DNA of 64,000 nt from Streptomyces cinnabarinus (GTDB lineage: Bacteria > Actinomycetota > Actinomycetes > Streptomycetales > Streptomycetaceae): positions 3,534,001-3,598,000 of the forward strand of contig NZ_CP114413.1 of the NCBI RefSeq assembly GCF_027270315.1, given 5' to 3'. Under the pieces are notes generated by a model. That model saw nothing but the letters and a program-made list of their open reading frames with translations, did not search any database and was not told the origin of the DNA. The first letter of the stretch is position 1; each line of letters opens with the position of its first letter. Position numbers and translations under genes: made by a program. Positions 24,444 to 32,570 of the stretch are shown in pieces.

Positions 24444-25228
24444 GTCGAGCCTTCCTGCTGCTGTTCCACGTCCGGAAGTGCGGGACCGGAGCGGGCCGCC
24501 GGGTCGATCAGCGCCTGATACGGTCCCACCGCCCGGGTACCCAGCCGGCGCAGCGCCGCCCACATCGTCACCTGGTTGGCCGAGATCACCGGTATCCGCA
24601 GTTCCGCCTCCAGTTGCGGGATCACGTCGTACGTCGGCAGGTTGGTGCAGCTGATGAACAGGCAGTCCGTGCCGCGCCGCGCCGCCCTGCGCGCCATCTC
24701 CGCCACATCGCGGTACGGCACCTTCCATATGTGCCGCGTCAGCCCCATGAACGCACACCCCGTCACCCTGACGCCCGCCTCGGCCACGTACTCCTGAAGC
24801 GACCGGGTCACCGAGACCGTGTACGGCGTCACCAGCGCCACCCGGCGCGCGCCGAGGACGGTCAGCGCCTCCAGCAGCGCCCCTGATGTGGTCACCGAGG
24901 GCACCGCGCCCGCCCTCGTCATCGCCTCGCGCATCGCCCGCTCGCCCGCGATCCCGCCGACGAAGCTGCCGGAGGTACAGGCGTAGGCCACCACCTCGGG
25001 GCTCACCGCGATGAGCGCCCGGACCCCGTCGGAGAGGGTCTCGTGCTCGCTCACCAGCCGGGCCAGGTCCAGGCTCACCTCGACGGGGACGTACGGCGTC
25101 CGCGTCAGATGGAGCGACACCTCGTCCGGGACCCAGCGCCACAGCTCCCGGTCCAGTGCGAAGTCGAAGGGCGCGACGACTCCGACGCCGCGCTGCGGGC
25201 ACGGCCCGCCGAGAAAGGAGACGTCCAT
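24440..25228 (-). CDS. Asp/Glu racemase-superfamily enzyme (maleate isomerase/EutA-like), both cysteines
   Basis: A 262-residue protein related to the one downstream. Both catalytic cysteines are present: Cys84 in AYACTSGSF and Cys194 in FISCTNLPT, as in maleate cis-trans isomerases and Asp/Glu racemases. The N-terminal PCPQRGVGVVAPFDF and the IWKVPYRDV segment are of the type annotated as maleate isomerase or EutA. It is the first gene of a two-gene minus-strand operon, divergent from the 2-hydroxyacid dehydrogenase with 132 bases between. It could isomerise or decarboxylate an intermediate released by the amidase; this is inference. Confidence 0.82.
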   Translation of the reverse strand: MDVSFLGGPCPQRGVGVVAPFDFALDRELWRWVPDEVSLHLTRTPYVPVEVSLDLARLVSEHETLSDGVRALIAVSPEVVAYACTSGSFVGGIAGERAMREAMTRAGAVPSVTTSGALLEALTVLGARRVALVTPYTVSVTRSLQEYVAEAGVRVTGCAFMGLTRHIWKVPYRDVAEMARRAARRGTDCLFISCTNLPTYDVIPQLEAELRIPVISANQVTMWAALRRLGTRAVGPYQALIDPAARSGPALPDVEQQQEGST

Positions 25229-25360
25229 GGCAGTACCGCCCTCGCGAGGAGATACGGGAACCGCGGACGGTGCAGGCGTCCGTGTTGACGAAGGTAGGTT
25301 CGGGTGCGAGCGTGGTCAATCCGTGCATGTCAGGCGCCCGGTCCCGACCGAAGGAACGGC

Positions 25361-26308
25361 ATGGCCACCCCCACCCTCCTCGTCCTGGACGCCGACCCCC
25401 TCCCCCGGCTCGGACGGCTCACCGGGCGGGCGCGGATCGAGCACACGGACGAGGCGACGCTGGCGGCGAAACTGCCGTCCGCCGATGTCCTGCTGGTGTG
25501 GGACTTCACCTCGCACGCGGTACGGGACGCCTGGCCCGGCGAGGGGCCCCGGCCGCGCTGGGTGCACACGGCCAGCGCCGGTGTCGATCACCTGATGTGT
25601 CCCGAACTGGCCGCCTCCGACACCGTGGTGACCAACGCGCGCGGCATCTTCGACGAGCCGATCGCCGAGTACGTCGCCGCCCTGGTCCTGGCCATGGCGA
25701 AGGAGCTGCCGCGCACGCTCGAACTCCAGGGGCGGCGGACCTGGCAGCACCGCGAGACGAGGCGGCTGAAGGGCACCCGGGCCTGTGTCGTCGGGTCCGG
25801 GCCGATCGGGCGGGCGATCGTGCGGACGCTGAAGGCGCTCGGCGTGATCTGCGCCCTCGTCGGGCGGGTGCCCCGGACCGGCATCCACGGCCCCGAGGAC
25901 CTGGACCGGCTCATCTCCCACGCGGACTGGGTGATCGCCGCCGCGCCGCTCACCGAGCGGACGTACGGCATGTTCGACGCCCGCCGGTTCGGGGTGATGC
26001 AGCCCTCGGCGCGGTTCATCAACGTCGGGCGTGGACCGCTGGTGGTGGAGGAGGCGCTGGTCGAGGCGCTGACCAAGCGGTGGATCGCCGGTGCGGCGCT
26101 GGATGTGTTCGCGCACGAACCCCTCGGTCCCGACAGCCCGTTGTGGGGACTGCCGGGGCTGATCGTGTCGCCGCACATGAGCGGGGACACCGTCGGCTGG
26201 CGGGATGAACTCGGCGCGCAGTTCGTGGAGTTGTACGAGCGTTGGGAAGCGGGCAGAACGCTGCCGAACGTGGTCGACAAGCAACGCGGGTATGTCCCAG
26301 GACGCTGA
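25361..26308 (+). CDS. D-2-hydroxyacid dehydrogenase (NAD-dependent)
   Basis: A 315-residue member of the formate/glycerate dehydrogenase-like family. The NAD loop is VVGSGPIGRAI; the following PLTERTYGMF and NVGRGPLVVEEAL segments and the catalytic histidine in VSPHMSGDT are intact, and GIFDEPIAEYVAAL marks the dimer helix. The ATG at 25361 follows GAAGGAA. It leads a plus-strand operon with the amidase, 22 bases downstream. It would reduce or oxidise a 2-oxo/2-hydroxyacid formed in the island's pathway. The exact acid is unknown. Confidence 0.88.
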   Translation: MATPTLLVLDADPLPRLGRLTGRARIEHTDEATLAAKLPSADVLLVWDFTSHAVRDAWPGEGPRPRWVHTASAGVDHLMCPELAASDTVVTNARGIFDEPIAEYVAALVLAMAKELPRTLELQGRRTWQHRETRRLKGTRACVVGSGPIGRAIVRTLKALGVICALVGRVPRTGIHGPEDLDRLISHADWVIAAAPLTERTYGMFDARRFGVMQPSARFINVGRGPLVVEEALVEALTKRWIAGAALDVFAHEPLGPDSPLWGLPGLIVSPHMSGDTVGWRDELGAQFVELYERWEAGRTLPNVVDKQRGYVPGR

Positions 26309-26330
26309 ACTTCCCACGGCTGGAGGGCGT

Positions 26331-27734
26331 ATGACCGACCTGACCGGACTGACCGCCGTACAACTCCTCGACGGCTACCGCACGGGCGCCTTCAGCCCGG
26401 TGGACGCCACCCTCGCGGCGCTGGAGCGGGCCGAGTCGATCCAGCCGGAGGTGAACGCCTTCGTACGGATCACCGCGGAGCAGGCGCTGGCGCAGGCCCG
26501 GGAGTCGGCCGAGCGGTGGCGGCGCGGGGAGCCGGCCGGGTTGGTGGACGGGGTGCCGGTCACCGTGAAGGACATCCTGCTGATGCGCGGGACGCCCACC
26601 CTCAAGGGGTCCAGGACCCTGTCGGAGAAGGGCAGTCGGGCGGAGGACGCGCCCTCCGTCGCCCGGCTGCGCGCGCACGGCGCGGTCTTCCTCGGCAAGA
26701 CCACCACCCCGGAGTTCGGCTGGAAGGGCGTCACCGACTCGCCCCTCACCGGCGTCACCCGGCACCCCCTGGACCCCACGCGCACGGCGGGCGGTTCCAG
26801 CGGGGGCGCCGCCGCGGCCGTGGCGCTCGGCGCGGGCCCGCTCGCGCTCGGCACGGACGGCGGCGGCAGCGTCCGTATCCCGGCCGCCTTCTGCGGGATC
26901 TTCGCGCTGAAGCCGACGTACGGACGGGTGCCGCTGTATCCGGCGAGCGCGTTCGGGACGCTGTCGCACGTCGGCCCGATGACCCGGGACGCGGCGGACG
27001 CGGCGCTGATGCTGGACGTCATCGGCGTGCCCGACTCCCGGGACTGGTCGGCGCTCGGCCCCACCGCCGGGTCCTTCGTCGACGGGCTCACCCGCGAAGG
27101 CGGCGAGGGCCGCGAGGGCGGGGTGCGCGGGCTGCGCGTGGCGTACTCGCCCTCGCTCGGCGGCCAGGTGGCCGTACGGCCCGCGGTCGCCGCCGCGGTG
27201 CGGCGGGCGGTGGAACGGCTCGCGGGGCTCGGCGCGTACGTCGAGGAGACCGACCCCGACTTCACCGACCCGGTGGACGCCTTCCACACCCTGTGGTTCA
27301 GCGGCGCCGCCCGGGTCACCCAGCATCTCGGGCCGCACCAGCGGGAACTGCTCGACCCCGGACTGCGCGAGATCAGCGCCCTCGGCGCCCGGTACAGCGC
27401 CCTGGACTATCTGGCCGCCGTCGACGTCCGGATGGAACTCGGGCGCCGGATGGGCCGCTTCCACGACTCCTACGACCTGCTCGTCACGCCCACCCTGCCG
27501 ATCACGGCGTTCGAGGCGGGCGCCGAGGTGCCCAAGGGCTCCGGGCACCGCCGCTGGACGGGGTGGACGCCCTTCACGTACCCGTTCAACATGACCCAGC
27601 AGCCCGCCGCCACCGTCCCCGTCGGCACGGACGGCGACGGGCTGCCGGTGGGCCTGCAGCTCGTGGCCGCCCGGCACCGGGACGATCTGGTGCTCAGGGC
27701 GGCGCACACGCTCATGGCGAACGACGGAAGCTGA
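26331..27734 (+). CDS. Amidase, amidase-signature family
   Basis: A 467-residue cytoplasmic hydrolase. The Ser-cisSer-Lys centre is visible: lysine in PVTVKDILL (about 80), the glycine/serine-rich AGGSSGGAAAAVALG (about 150), and the nucleophile serine in GTDGGGSVRIPAAFCG (about 175). It would hydrolyse an amide or carbamoyl compound to acid and ammonia. ATG 26331 has GGAGG upstream; an earlier ATG (26292) overlaps the dehydrogenase but lacks a ribosome-binding site. Its end overlaps the convergent DUF3830 gene by 23 bases. Confidence 0.9.
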   Translation: MTDLTGLTAVQLLDGYRTGAFSPVDATLAALERAESIQPEVNAFVRITAEQALAQARESAERWRRGEPAGLVDGVPVTVKDILLMRGTPTLKGSRTLSEKGSRAEDAPSVARLRAHGAVFLGKTTTPEFGWKGVTDSPLTGVTRHPLDPTRTAGGSSGGAAAAVALGAGPLALGTDGGGSVRIPAAFCGIFALKPTYGRVPLYPASAFGTLSHVGPMTRDAADAALMLDVIGVPDSRDWSALGPTAGSFVDGLTREGGEGREGGVRGLRVAYSPSLGGQVAVRPAVAAAVRRAVERLAGLGAYVEETDPDFTDPVDAFHTLWFSGAARVTQHLGPHQRELLDPGLREISALGARYSALDYLAAVDVRMELGRRMGRFHDSYDLLVTPTLPITAFEAGAEVPKGSGHRRWTGWTPFTYPFNMTQQPAATVPVGTDGDGLPVGLQLVAARHRDDLVLRAAHTLMANDGS

Positions 27735-28209
27735 GCGTCTCGCCCGCGGCGCCCGAGCGCCAAAGGTCGTTGCACGCTTCGGCCATCCGGGGGAGCCCGT
27801 CCACCACCTCGCCCCAGACCGTCCCCGGCACCCAGCCGACATCGCCGTTGAGCAGCAGGTTGTTGCGCTCGTAGAACAGCGCGAGGTCGACCAGGGTGGT
27901 GCCGGGGCGGACCTCGCGGTCGTAGCCGTAGGCCTTGGTGCCCAGCTCGGCGCCCGCGAAGGCGAAGTAGCACAGGTCACCGGGGATGGGGGTGACGGTC
28001 GGGTTCTCCAGGGGCGGCTCGGTGTCCGCGAAGGGCGGGAAGAGGGCGTAGATCTCGTTGCGGGCGTATTTGGCGTGGTAGACGTCGCCGCCGAGCGGGA
28101 GGGCGTCCCAGACGGCCGCGCAGGTGAGCGGCGCGCGGTCGGCGAGCAGCTTGGCCGTGCAGTGGATGTCCCGCTTCACGAGCGAGATCTCGATGAACCG
28201 GTCAGTCAT
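27712..28209 (-). CDS. DUF3830 cyclophilin-like protein
   Basis: A 165-residue protein matching the DUF3830 type, a cyclophilin-like beta-barrel often found beside Asp/Glu racemase-family and ectoine-like transport genes. Visible marks are LLADRAPLTCAAVWDALP and the terminal VGWVPGTVWGEVV. Function is unknown; it may bind or process the imported ligand. Only 23 bases separate its start from the earliest ehuB start, in divergent orientation. Confidence 0.8.
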   Translation of the reverse strand: MTDRFIEISLVKRDIHCTAKLLADRAPLTCAAVWDALPLGGDVYHAKYARNEIYALFPPFADTEPPLENPTVTPIPGDLCYFAFAGAELGTKAYGYDREVRPGTTLVDLALFYERNNLLLNGDVGWVPGTVWGEVVDGLPRMAEACNDLWRSGAAGETLSFRRSP

Positions 28210-28232
28210 GTCATCCAGGGTGCATACATCGC

Positions 28233-29174
28233 ATGCTCTCGGGTAGCCGCGCCGCCATGTCCCCACCACTGGAACATGGCGAACACACATCCGGAACCAC
28301 GCGCCGATCGCTGCTCGCGGGGGTGGCGGCGCTCGGTGCGCTGGGCGCGGCAGGCTGCTCCCGGGTGGCCACCGCCTCCACCGAGGACGGCGGTGACCTG
28401 CTGGAACGGTTGCGGGCCGCGGGTGTCGTACGGCTCGGGATCGCGGGCGAGATCCCGTTCGGCTACATCGACAAGAACGGCGAACTGACCGGCGAGGCGC
28501 CCGAGCTGGCGAAGGTGATCTTCAAACGGCTCGGGGTGGACAGGATCCAGCCGGTCCCGACCGAGTTCGGCTCGCTGATCCCCGGGCTCAACTCGCAGCA
28601 GTTCGACGTCGTCGCGGCCGGGATGTACGTCAATCCCGAGCGCTGCGAGCAGGTCATCTTCGCCGATCCCGACTACCAGATGCTCGACGCCTTCATCGTG
28701 CGCAAGGGGAACCCCAAGGGGCTGCGCAACTACCAGGATGTCGTCGAGAAGCAGGCGAAGTTCGCGACCGGGACCGGGTACGCGGACATCCAGTACGCGA
28801 TCGATGCCGGGTACGACGAGGGCGACATCCTCATCGTGCCGGACCAGGTCGCGGGGCTGAACGCCGTCGAGGCGGGCCGGGCCGACGTCTTCGCGGGGAC
28901 CGCGGTGACCGTCCGCGAGGTGGTGAAGAAGTCCGGCAAGACCGAGTCGACCGAGCCGTTCAAGCCACTCGTGGACGGCGAACCGCATGTCGACGGCGGC
29001 GCCTTCGCGTTCCGGCCGACCGAGACCAAGCTCCGGGACGCCTTCAACGTCGAGCTGCACAAGCTGAAGCGGAGCGGCGAACTCCTGCGCATTCTGCGGC
29101 CGTTCGGCTTCACCGAGGCCGAGATGACGGATCTGACCGCGAAGGAGCTGTGCGGCGGGGGGACGGCCGGATGA
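28233..29174 (+). CDS. ehuB: Ectoine-type ABC transporter solute-binding lipoprotein (EhuB-like)
   Basis: A 313-residue family 3 extracellular binding protein. The N-terminus has twin arginine (TTRRSLLAGVAALG) and a lipobox (GAAGC), so it is a Tat-exported lipoprotein. The mature chain has LGIAGEIPFGYID, LTGEAPELAKVIFKRLGV, EFGSLIPGLNSQQFDVVAAGMY and NPERCEQVIF, which I recognise as the EhuB (ectoine/hydroxyectoine) type. No ectoine hydrolase or deacetylase gene is near, so the ligand may be another small zwitterion or amide. Start may be ATG 28233 or 28257; neither has a clear ribosome-binding site. Confidence 0.8.
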   Translation: MLSGSRAAMSPPLEHGEHTSGTTRRSLLAGVAALGALGAAGCSRVATASTEDGGDLLERLRAAGVVRLGIAGEIPFGYIDKNGELTGEAPELAKVIFKRLGVDRIQPVPTEFGSLIPGLNSQQFDVVAAGMYVNPERCEQVIFADPDYQMLDAFIVRKGNPKGLRNYQDVVEKQAKFATGTGYADIQYAIDAGYDEGDILIVPDQVAGLNAVEAGRADVFAGTAVTVREVVKKSGKTESTEPFKPLVDGEPHVDGGAFAFRPTETKLRDAFNVELHKLKRSGELLRILRPFGFTEAEMTDLTAKELCGGGTAG

Positions 29175-29869
29175 CGTCAGGACTCTGGGAACTCGTACTC
29201 AAGGGTGTCTGGGTCACGGTCCAGCTCCTGGTGCTCAGCGCGCTGCTGGCCGCGGCCGTCTCCTTCGTGGTCGGCATCGCCCGCACCCACCGGCTGTGGA
29301 TCGTGCGCTTCCTCGCGGGCTTCTACACCGAGGTGTTCCGCGGGACCTCCGCGCTGGTGATGATCTTCTGGGTGTTCTTCGTGCTGCCGCCGGCCTTCGG
29401 CTGGCAGCTGGTGCCCCTGTGGGCAGGCACCCTCGCCCTCGGCCTCACCTACGGCGCCTACGGCTCGGAGATCGTGCGCGGCGCGCTGAACGCGGTCGAC
29501 CCGGCGCAGAAGGAGGGCGGCATCGCGCTCAGCTTCACGCCCTGGCAGCGGATGCGGCTGATCCTGCTGCCGCAGGCGGTGCCGGAGATGATCCCGCCCT
29601 TCTCCAACCTGCTGATCGAGCTGCTCAAGGGCACCGCGCTGGTGTCGGTGATGGGCATGGGCGACCTCGCCTTCAGCGGCAACCTGGTGCGCCTCGCGCT
29701 CCAGGAGAGCGCCGAGATCTACACGTACATCCTGCTCGTCTACTTCGTGATCGCCTTCGCCCTGACCCGGGTGATGCGCGGTCTGGAGAAGAAGCTCAAG
29801 GCCGGGGTCGGCAAGCGGCCCGAGAAGAAAGTCGTCGTTGCCGAGCCGGTGGGCGGTGGTGTGTCGTGA
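29171..29869 (+). CDS. ehuC: Amino-acid-type ABC permease (EhuC-like)
   Basis: A 232-residue polar-amino-acid permease with about five membrane helices. The EAA-type loop is present (KEGGIALSFTPWQRMRLILLPQAVP). It starts at ATG overlapping the ehuB stop (ATGA) and ends overlapping the next permease. The C-terminus is lysine-rich and cytoplasmic. With EhuD it forms the channel. Confidence 0.85.
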   Translation: MTSGLWELVLKGVWVTVQLLVLSALLAAAVSFVVGIARTHRLWIVRFLAGFYTEVFRGTSALVMIFWVFFVLPPAFGWQLVPLWAGTLALGLTYGAYGSEIVRGALNAVDPAQKEGGIALSFTPWQRMRLILLPQAVPEMIPPFSNLLIELLKGTALVSVMGMGDLAFSGNLVRLALQESAEIYTYILLVYFVIAFALTRVMRGLEKKLKAGVGKRPEKKVVVAEPVGGGVS

Positions 29870-30516
29870 CGTGGGACTGGGGAGCGGTATCGGACTTCAT
29901 GCCGCAGTTCTGGGACGGACTGCTGGTCACCCTTCAGGCCCTGGCGCTGGGCTCGTTGATCTCCTTCGCGCTGGGTCTGGTGTGGGCGCTGCTGATGCGG
30001 GTGCCGAGCCGCTGGGTGACCTGGCCGGTCGGCGTGGTCACCGAGTTCGTGCGCAACACCCCGCTGCTGGTGCAGCTGTTCTTCCTCTTCTACGTGCTGC
30101 CCGAGTGGGGGGTCACCTTCTCCGCGCTGACCACCGGCGTCTTCGCGATCGGGCTGCACTACTCGACGTACACGATGCAGGTCTACCGGGCCGGTATCGA
30201 GGCGGTGCCGGTCGGCCAGTGGGAGGCCGCGACGGCGCTCAACCTGCCGCTCACCCGGACCTGGACCGCGGTGATCCTGCCGCAGGCGATCCGCCGGGTG
30301 GTGCCGGCGCTCGGCAACTACGTCATCGCGATGCTCAAGGACACGCCGCTGCTGATGGCGATCACCGTGCTCGACATGCTCGGCGAGGCGCGGCTGTTCG
30401 CCCAGGAGCAGTTCCAGTTCACCGAGCCGCTGACGGTGATCGGCGTGGCCTTCATCGTCATTTCCTATCTGGCCTCCCTTCTTCTGCGAGCCCTGGAGCG
30501 ACGCCTTGTCCACTGA
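29866..30516 (+). CDS. ehuD: Amino-acid-type ABC permease (EhuD-like)
   Basis: A 216-residue permease starting at GTG 29866 inside the stop of the previous gene (GTGA). It carries the conserved FVRNTPLLVQLFFLFYVLP helix and the loop EAATALNLPLTRTWTAVILPQA that contacts the ATPase. It overlaps the ATPase gene by 11 bases. Start choice follows the coupling pattern of this operon. Confidence 0.85.
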   Translation: MTWDWGAVSDFMPQFWDGLLVTLQALALGSLISFALGLVWALLMRVPSRWVTWPVGVVTEFVRNTPLLVQLFFLFYVLPEWGVTFSALTTGVFAIGLHYSTYTMQVYRAGIEAVPVGQWEAATALNLPLTRTWTAVILPQAIRRVVPALGNYVIAMLKDTPLLMAITVLDMLGEARLFAQEQFQFTEPLTVIGVAFIVISYLASLLLRALERRLVH

Positions 30517-31300
30517 CACGAAGCCCAGTCCTGACATGAACGAGCCCGCCGGCAAGAGCGCCGACGGCAAGCTGATCCGGCTGGAGCAGGTCAGCAAGCG
30601 GTTCGGCGACCACACGGTCCTGGACCACCTCGACTTCTCCGTCGAGGCGGGCAAGCACGTCACGCTGATCGGTCCGTCCGGCTCGGGCAAGACCACGATC
30701 CTGCGGCTGCTGATGACCCTGACCAAGCCCGACGAGGGCACGATCACCGTCGACGGGGAGCGGCTGTTCCCGGCGCCGGAGAAGCAGGTCCGCGAGGTCC
30801 GCAAGAAGATCGGGATGGTGTTCCAGCAGTTCAACCTGTTCCCGAACATGACGGTCCTGAGAAACATCACCGAGGCCCCGGTCACCGTGCTCGGCCTGTC
30901 CAAGGACGCCGCCGAGGAGCGGGCCCGGGAGCTGCTGGAGCTGGTCGGCCTCACCGAGCACCTCGACAAGCACCCCTCGCAGCTCTCCGGCGGCCAGCAG
31001 CAGCGGGTGGCCATCGCCCGCGCCCTGGCCATGCGCCCGCAGGTGCTGCTGCTGGACGAGGTGACGTCGGCGCTCGACCCGGAGCTCGTCGCGGGTGTCC
31101 TCGACGTCCTCAGGGACATCGCCCGCTCCACGGACATCACGATGCTCTGTGTGACCCACGAGATGAACTTCGCCCGGGACATCTCCGACCAGGTCCTGAT
31201 GTTCGACTCCGGCCGGGTCATCGAGTCGGGCTCCCCGGAGAAGATCTTCAGCGAGCCCGAGCACGACCGGACCCGGGAATTTCTCAGCGCGGTGTTGTGA
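30506..31300 (+). CDS. ehuA: ABC transporter ATP-binding protein (EhuA-like)
   Basis: A 264-residue polar-amino-acid ATPase. Walker A is GPSGSGKTT, the Q-loop is VFQQFNLFP, the signature LSGGQQQRVAIARAL, Walker B VLLLDEVTSALDPE, and the switch histidine VTHEM. The TTG at 30506 is chosen: GGAG lies seven bases upstream and it keeps the overlapping pattern; ATG 30536 is the alternative. It completes a four-gene importer. Confidence 0.88.
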   Translation: MSTDTKPSPDMNEPAGKSADGKLIRLEQVSKRFGDHTVLDHLDFSVEAGKHVTLIGPSGSGKTTILRLLMTLTKPDEGTITVDGERLFPAPEKQVREVRKKIGMVFQQFNLFPNMTVLRNITEAPVTVLGLSKDAAEERARELLELVGLTEHLDKHPSQLSGGQQQRVAIARALAMRPQVLLLDEVTSALDPELVAGVLDVLRDIARSTDITMLCVTHEMNFARDISDQVLMFDSGRVIESGSPEKIFSEPEHDRTREFLSAVL

Positions 31301-31465
31301 CGCCGGTCACCAGGTCATGGCCGTGTCATATGCCGGAGGGTTATCACCGCAGGTTGTGGCGTCGGAATCTTGTCAACAACCGCTCACTACAAGCCTCTTG
31401 GCGGCTATCGTTGAGTCGATTGGCTGACTGGAATCCGGCCCCGAACAGCTAGCGCAGGGGGAACC

Positions 31466-32224
31466 GTGGCGCTGAAGCACGAGCCGACCGCGCCGTACCA
31501 CTCGGCCCAGGACGCCCTGCGCGTCCTGGAGACCGTGGCACGGCACACCACCGGAATCACCGACGCCGAACTCGCCCGGCACACCACCCTCAGCCCGGAG
31601 CGCCTGACCAGCCTCCTGAGGATGCTGCGCCGCGAGGGGTACGTCGAGCAGGTCACCGACGGCGCCTATGTCACCGGCGAGGCGCTGACCCGCCTGGGCT
31701 CGGCGCAGGACCGCGAGGAGGCCCTGCGCGAGAAACTCCAGCGCACCCTGGACCGGCTGCGCGACTCGGTCGGCGCGGCGGTGTACATCAGCCGGTATGT
31801 CGACGGTGAGGTGAAGGTCACGCAGTACGCGGACAGCCCGGACACCCCCGCGGTGCACGAGTGGGTGGACTTCCGGGTGTCCGCGCACGCGACGGCGGTG
31901 GGCAAGAGCCTGCTCACGCAGCTCGACCACAACGGTCGGCGTGATCACCTCTCGCGGCACAAGATGGCGCGACTGACCTCGCGCACGATCACCAGCGACA
32001 AGCTGCTGCTGTCCCGACTCGAGGCCCAGCCGGCGACGGTGCCCGTGCTGGACCTTCAGGAGTACGCGGTGGGGACGGTGTGCGCGGCGGTGCCCATTAC
32101 CGCGGGGTCCTCCGTGGGGTGCCTGGCGCTGTCCCTTCCGGTGGAGCATGCGCATCGGCTGCGGCAGGCGGCGGACGCGCTCAATCGGAACGCGGCGCCT
32201 GTGCTTCTGTCGCTGGCGATCTAG
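31466..32224 (+). CDS. IclR-type transcriptional regulator
   Basis: A 252-residue regulator with an N-terminal winged helix (DALRVLETVARHTTGITDAELARHTTLS, LLRMLRREGYVEQ) and an IclR effector domain (GAAVYISRYVDG, SAHATAVGKSLL, VCAAVPI). The GTG at 31466 follows a purine-rich CAGGGGGAAC. It lies 165 bases after the importer, same strand, and is the likely controller of the island. Operator candidates would be the two divergent gaps at 25229-25360 and 28210-28256. Confidence 0.85.
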   Translation: MALKHEPTAPYHSAQDALRVLETVARHTTGITDAELARHTTLSPERLTSLLRMLRREGYVEQVTDGAYVTGEALTRLGSAQDREEALREKLQRTLDRLRDSVGAAVYISRYVDGEVKVTQYADSPDTPAVHEWVDFRVSAHATAVGKSLLTQLDHNGRRDHLSRHKMARLTSRTITSDKLLLSRLEAQPATVPVLDLQEYAVGTVCAAVPITAGSSVGCLALSLPVEHAHRLRQAADALNRNAAPVLLSLAI

Positions 32225-32345
32225 GTCGCCCTTCGACTGCGGGTGCGTGGCGCTTGGCCTTGGTTCGAAGCACCCCGTCGGACCAGGTAGTATTTTCTTT
32301 GTCGTCAGTCGCGAGACATCTGGTCTTGTCGCTGGCGTGAGTCAT

Positions 32346-32419
32346 GCGCCGCTAGCTCAGTTGGTTAGAGCAGCTGACTCTTAATCAGCGGGTCCGGGGT
32401 TCGAGTCCCTGGCGGCGCA
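32346..32419 (+). tRNA. tRNA-Lys (anticodon CTT), second copy
   Basis: All 74 bases are the same as the copy at 18898. The upstream region differs from the other two and has a TAGTAT box about 50 bases before the gene, a possible -10 element. Confidence 0.97.
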
Positions 32420-32426
32420 CAACAAC

Positions 32427-32456
32427 GAAGGCCTTCCGTGAGAGCGGAGGGCCTTC
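32427..32456 (+). terminator. Hairpin terminator after tRNA-Lys copy 2
   Basis: GAAGGCCTTCCG pairs with CGGAGGGCCTTC (11 of 12) across a TGAGAG loop and is followed by GCTTTTC. The same hairpin follows copy 3. Confidence 0.85.
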
Positions 32457-32473
32457 GCTTTTCTTACGGGGCT

Positions 32474-32570
32474 CTCCTGCGGCGCCGCGGGAGCTGCTGG
32501 GGGTCCGGGGGTTTATCCCCCGGGAAAGGCAGCATCAGCGGGTCCGGGGTTCGAGTCCCTGGCGGCGCAC
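32474..32570 (+). repeat. Hairpin element plus 37-bp copy of the tRNA-Lys 3' half (cassette 1)
   Basis: After the terminator come two hairpins: CTCCTGCGGC/GCCGCGGGAG (32474-32493) and a longer one closed by TGCTG/CAGCA with inner stem CCGGGGG/CCCCCGG (32495-32534). The latter runs directly into 37 bases (32534-32570) identical to the last part of the tRNA, from the anticodon stem through discriminator plus one base. The half gene cannot make a tRNA. Same arrangement at 38352-38448. It looks like an attachment-site scar or a duplicated processing element. Confidence 0.8.

Noticed and set aside
28233..31300. Complete ectoine utilisation cluster
   Set aside because: Importer resembles EhuABCD, but ectoine hydrolase, deacetylase and further eut/doe genes are absent.
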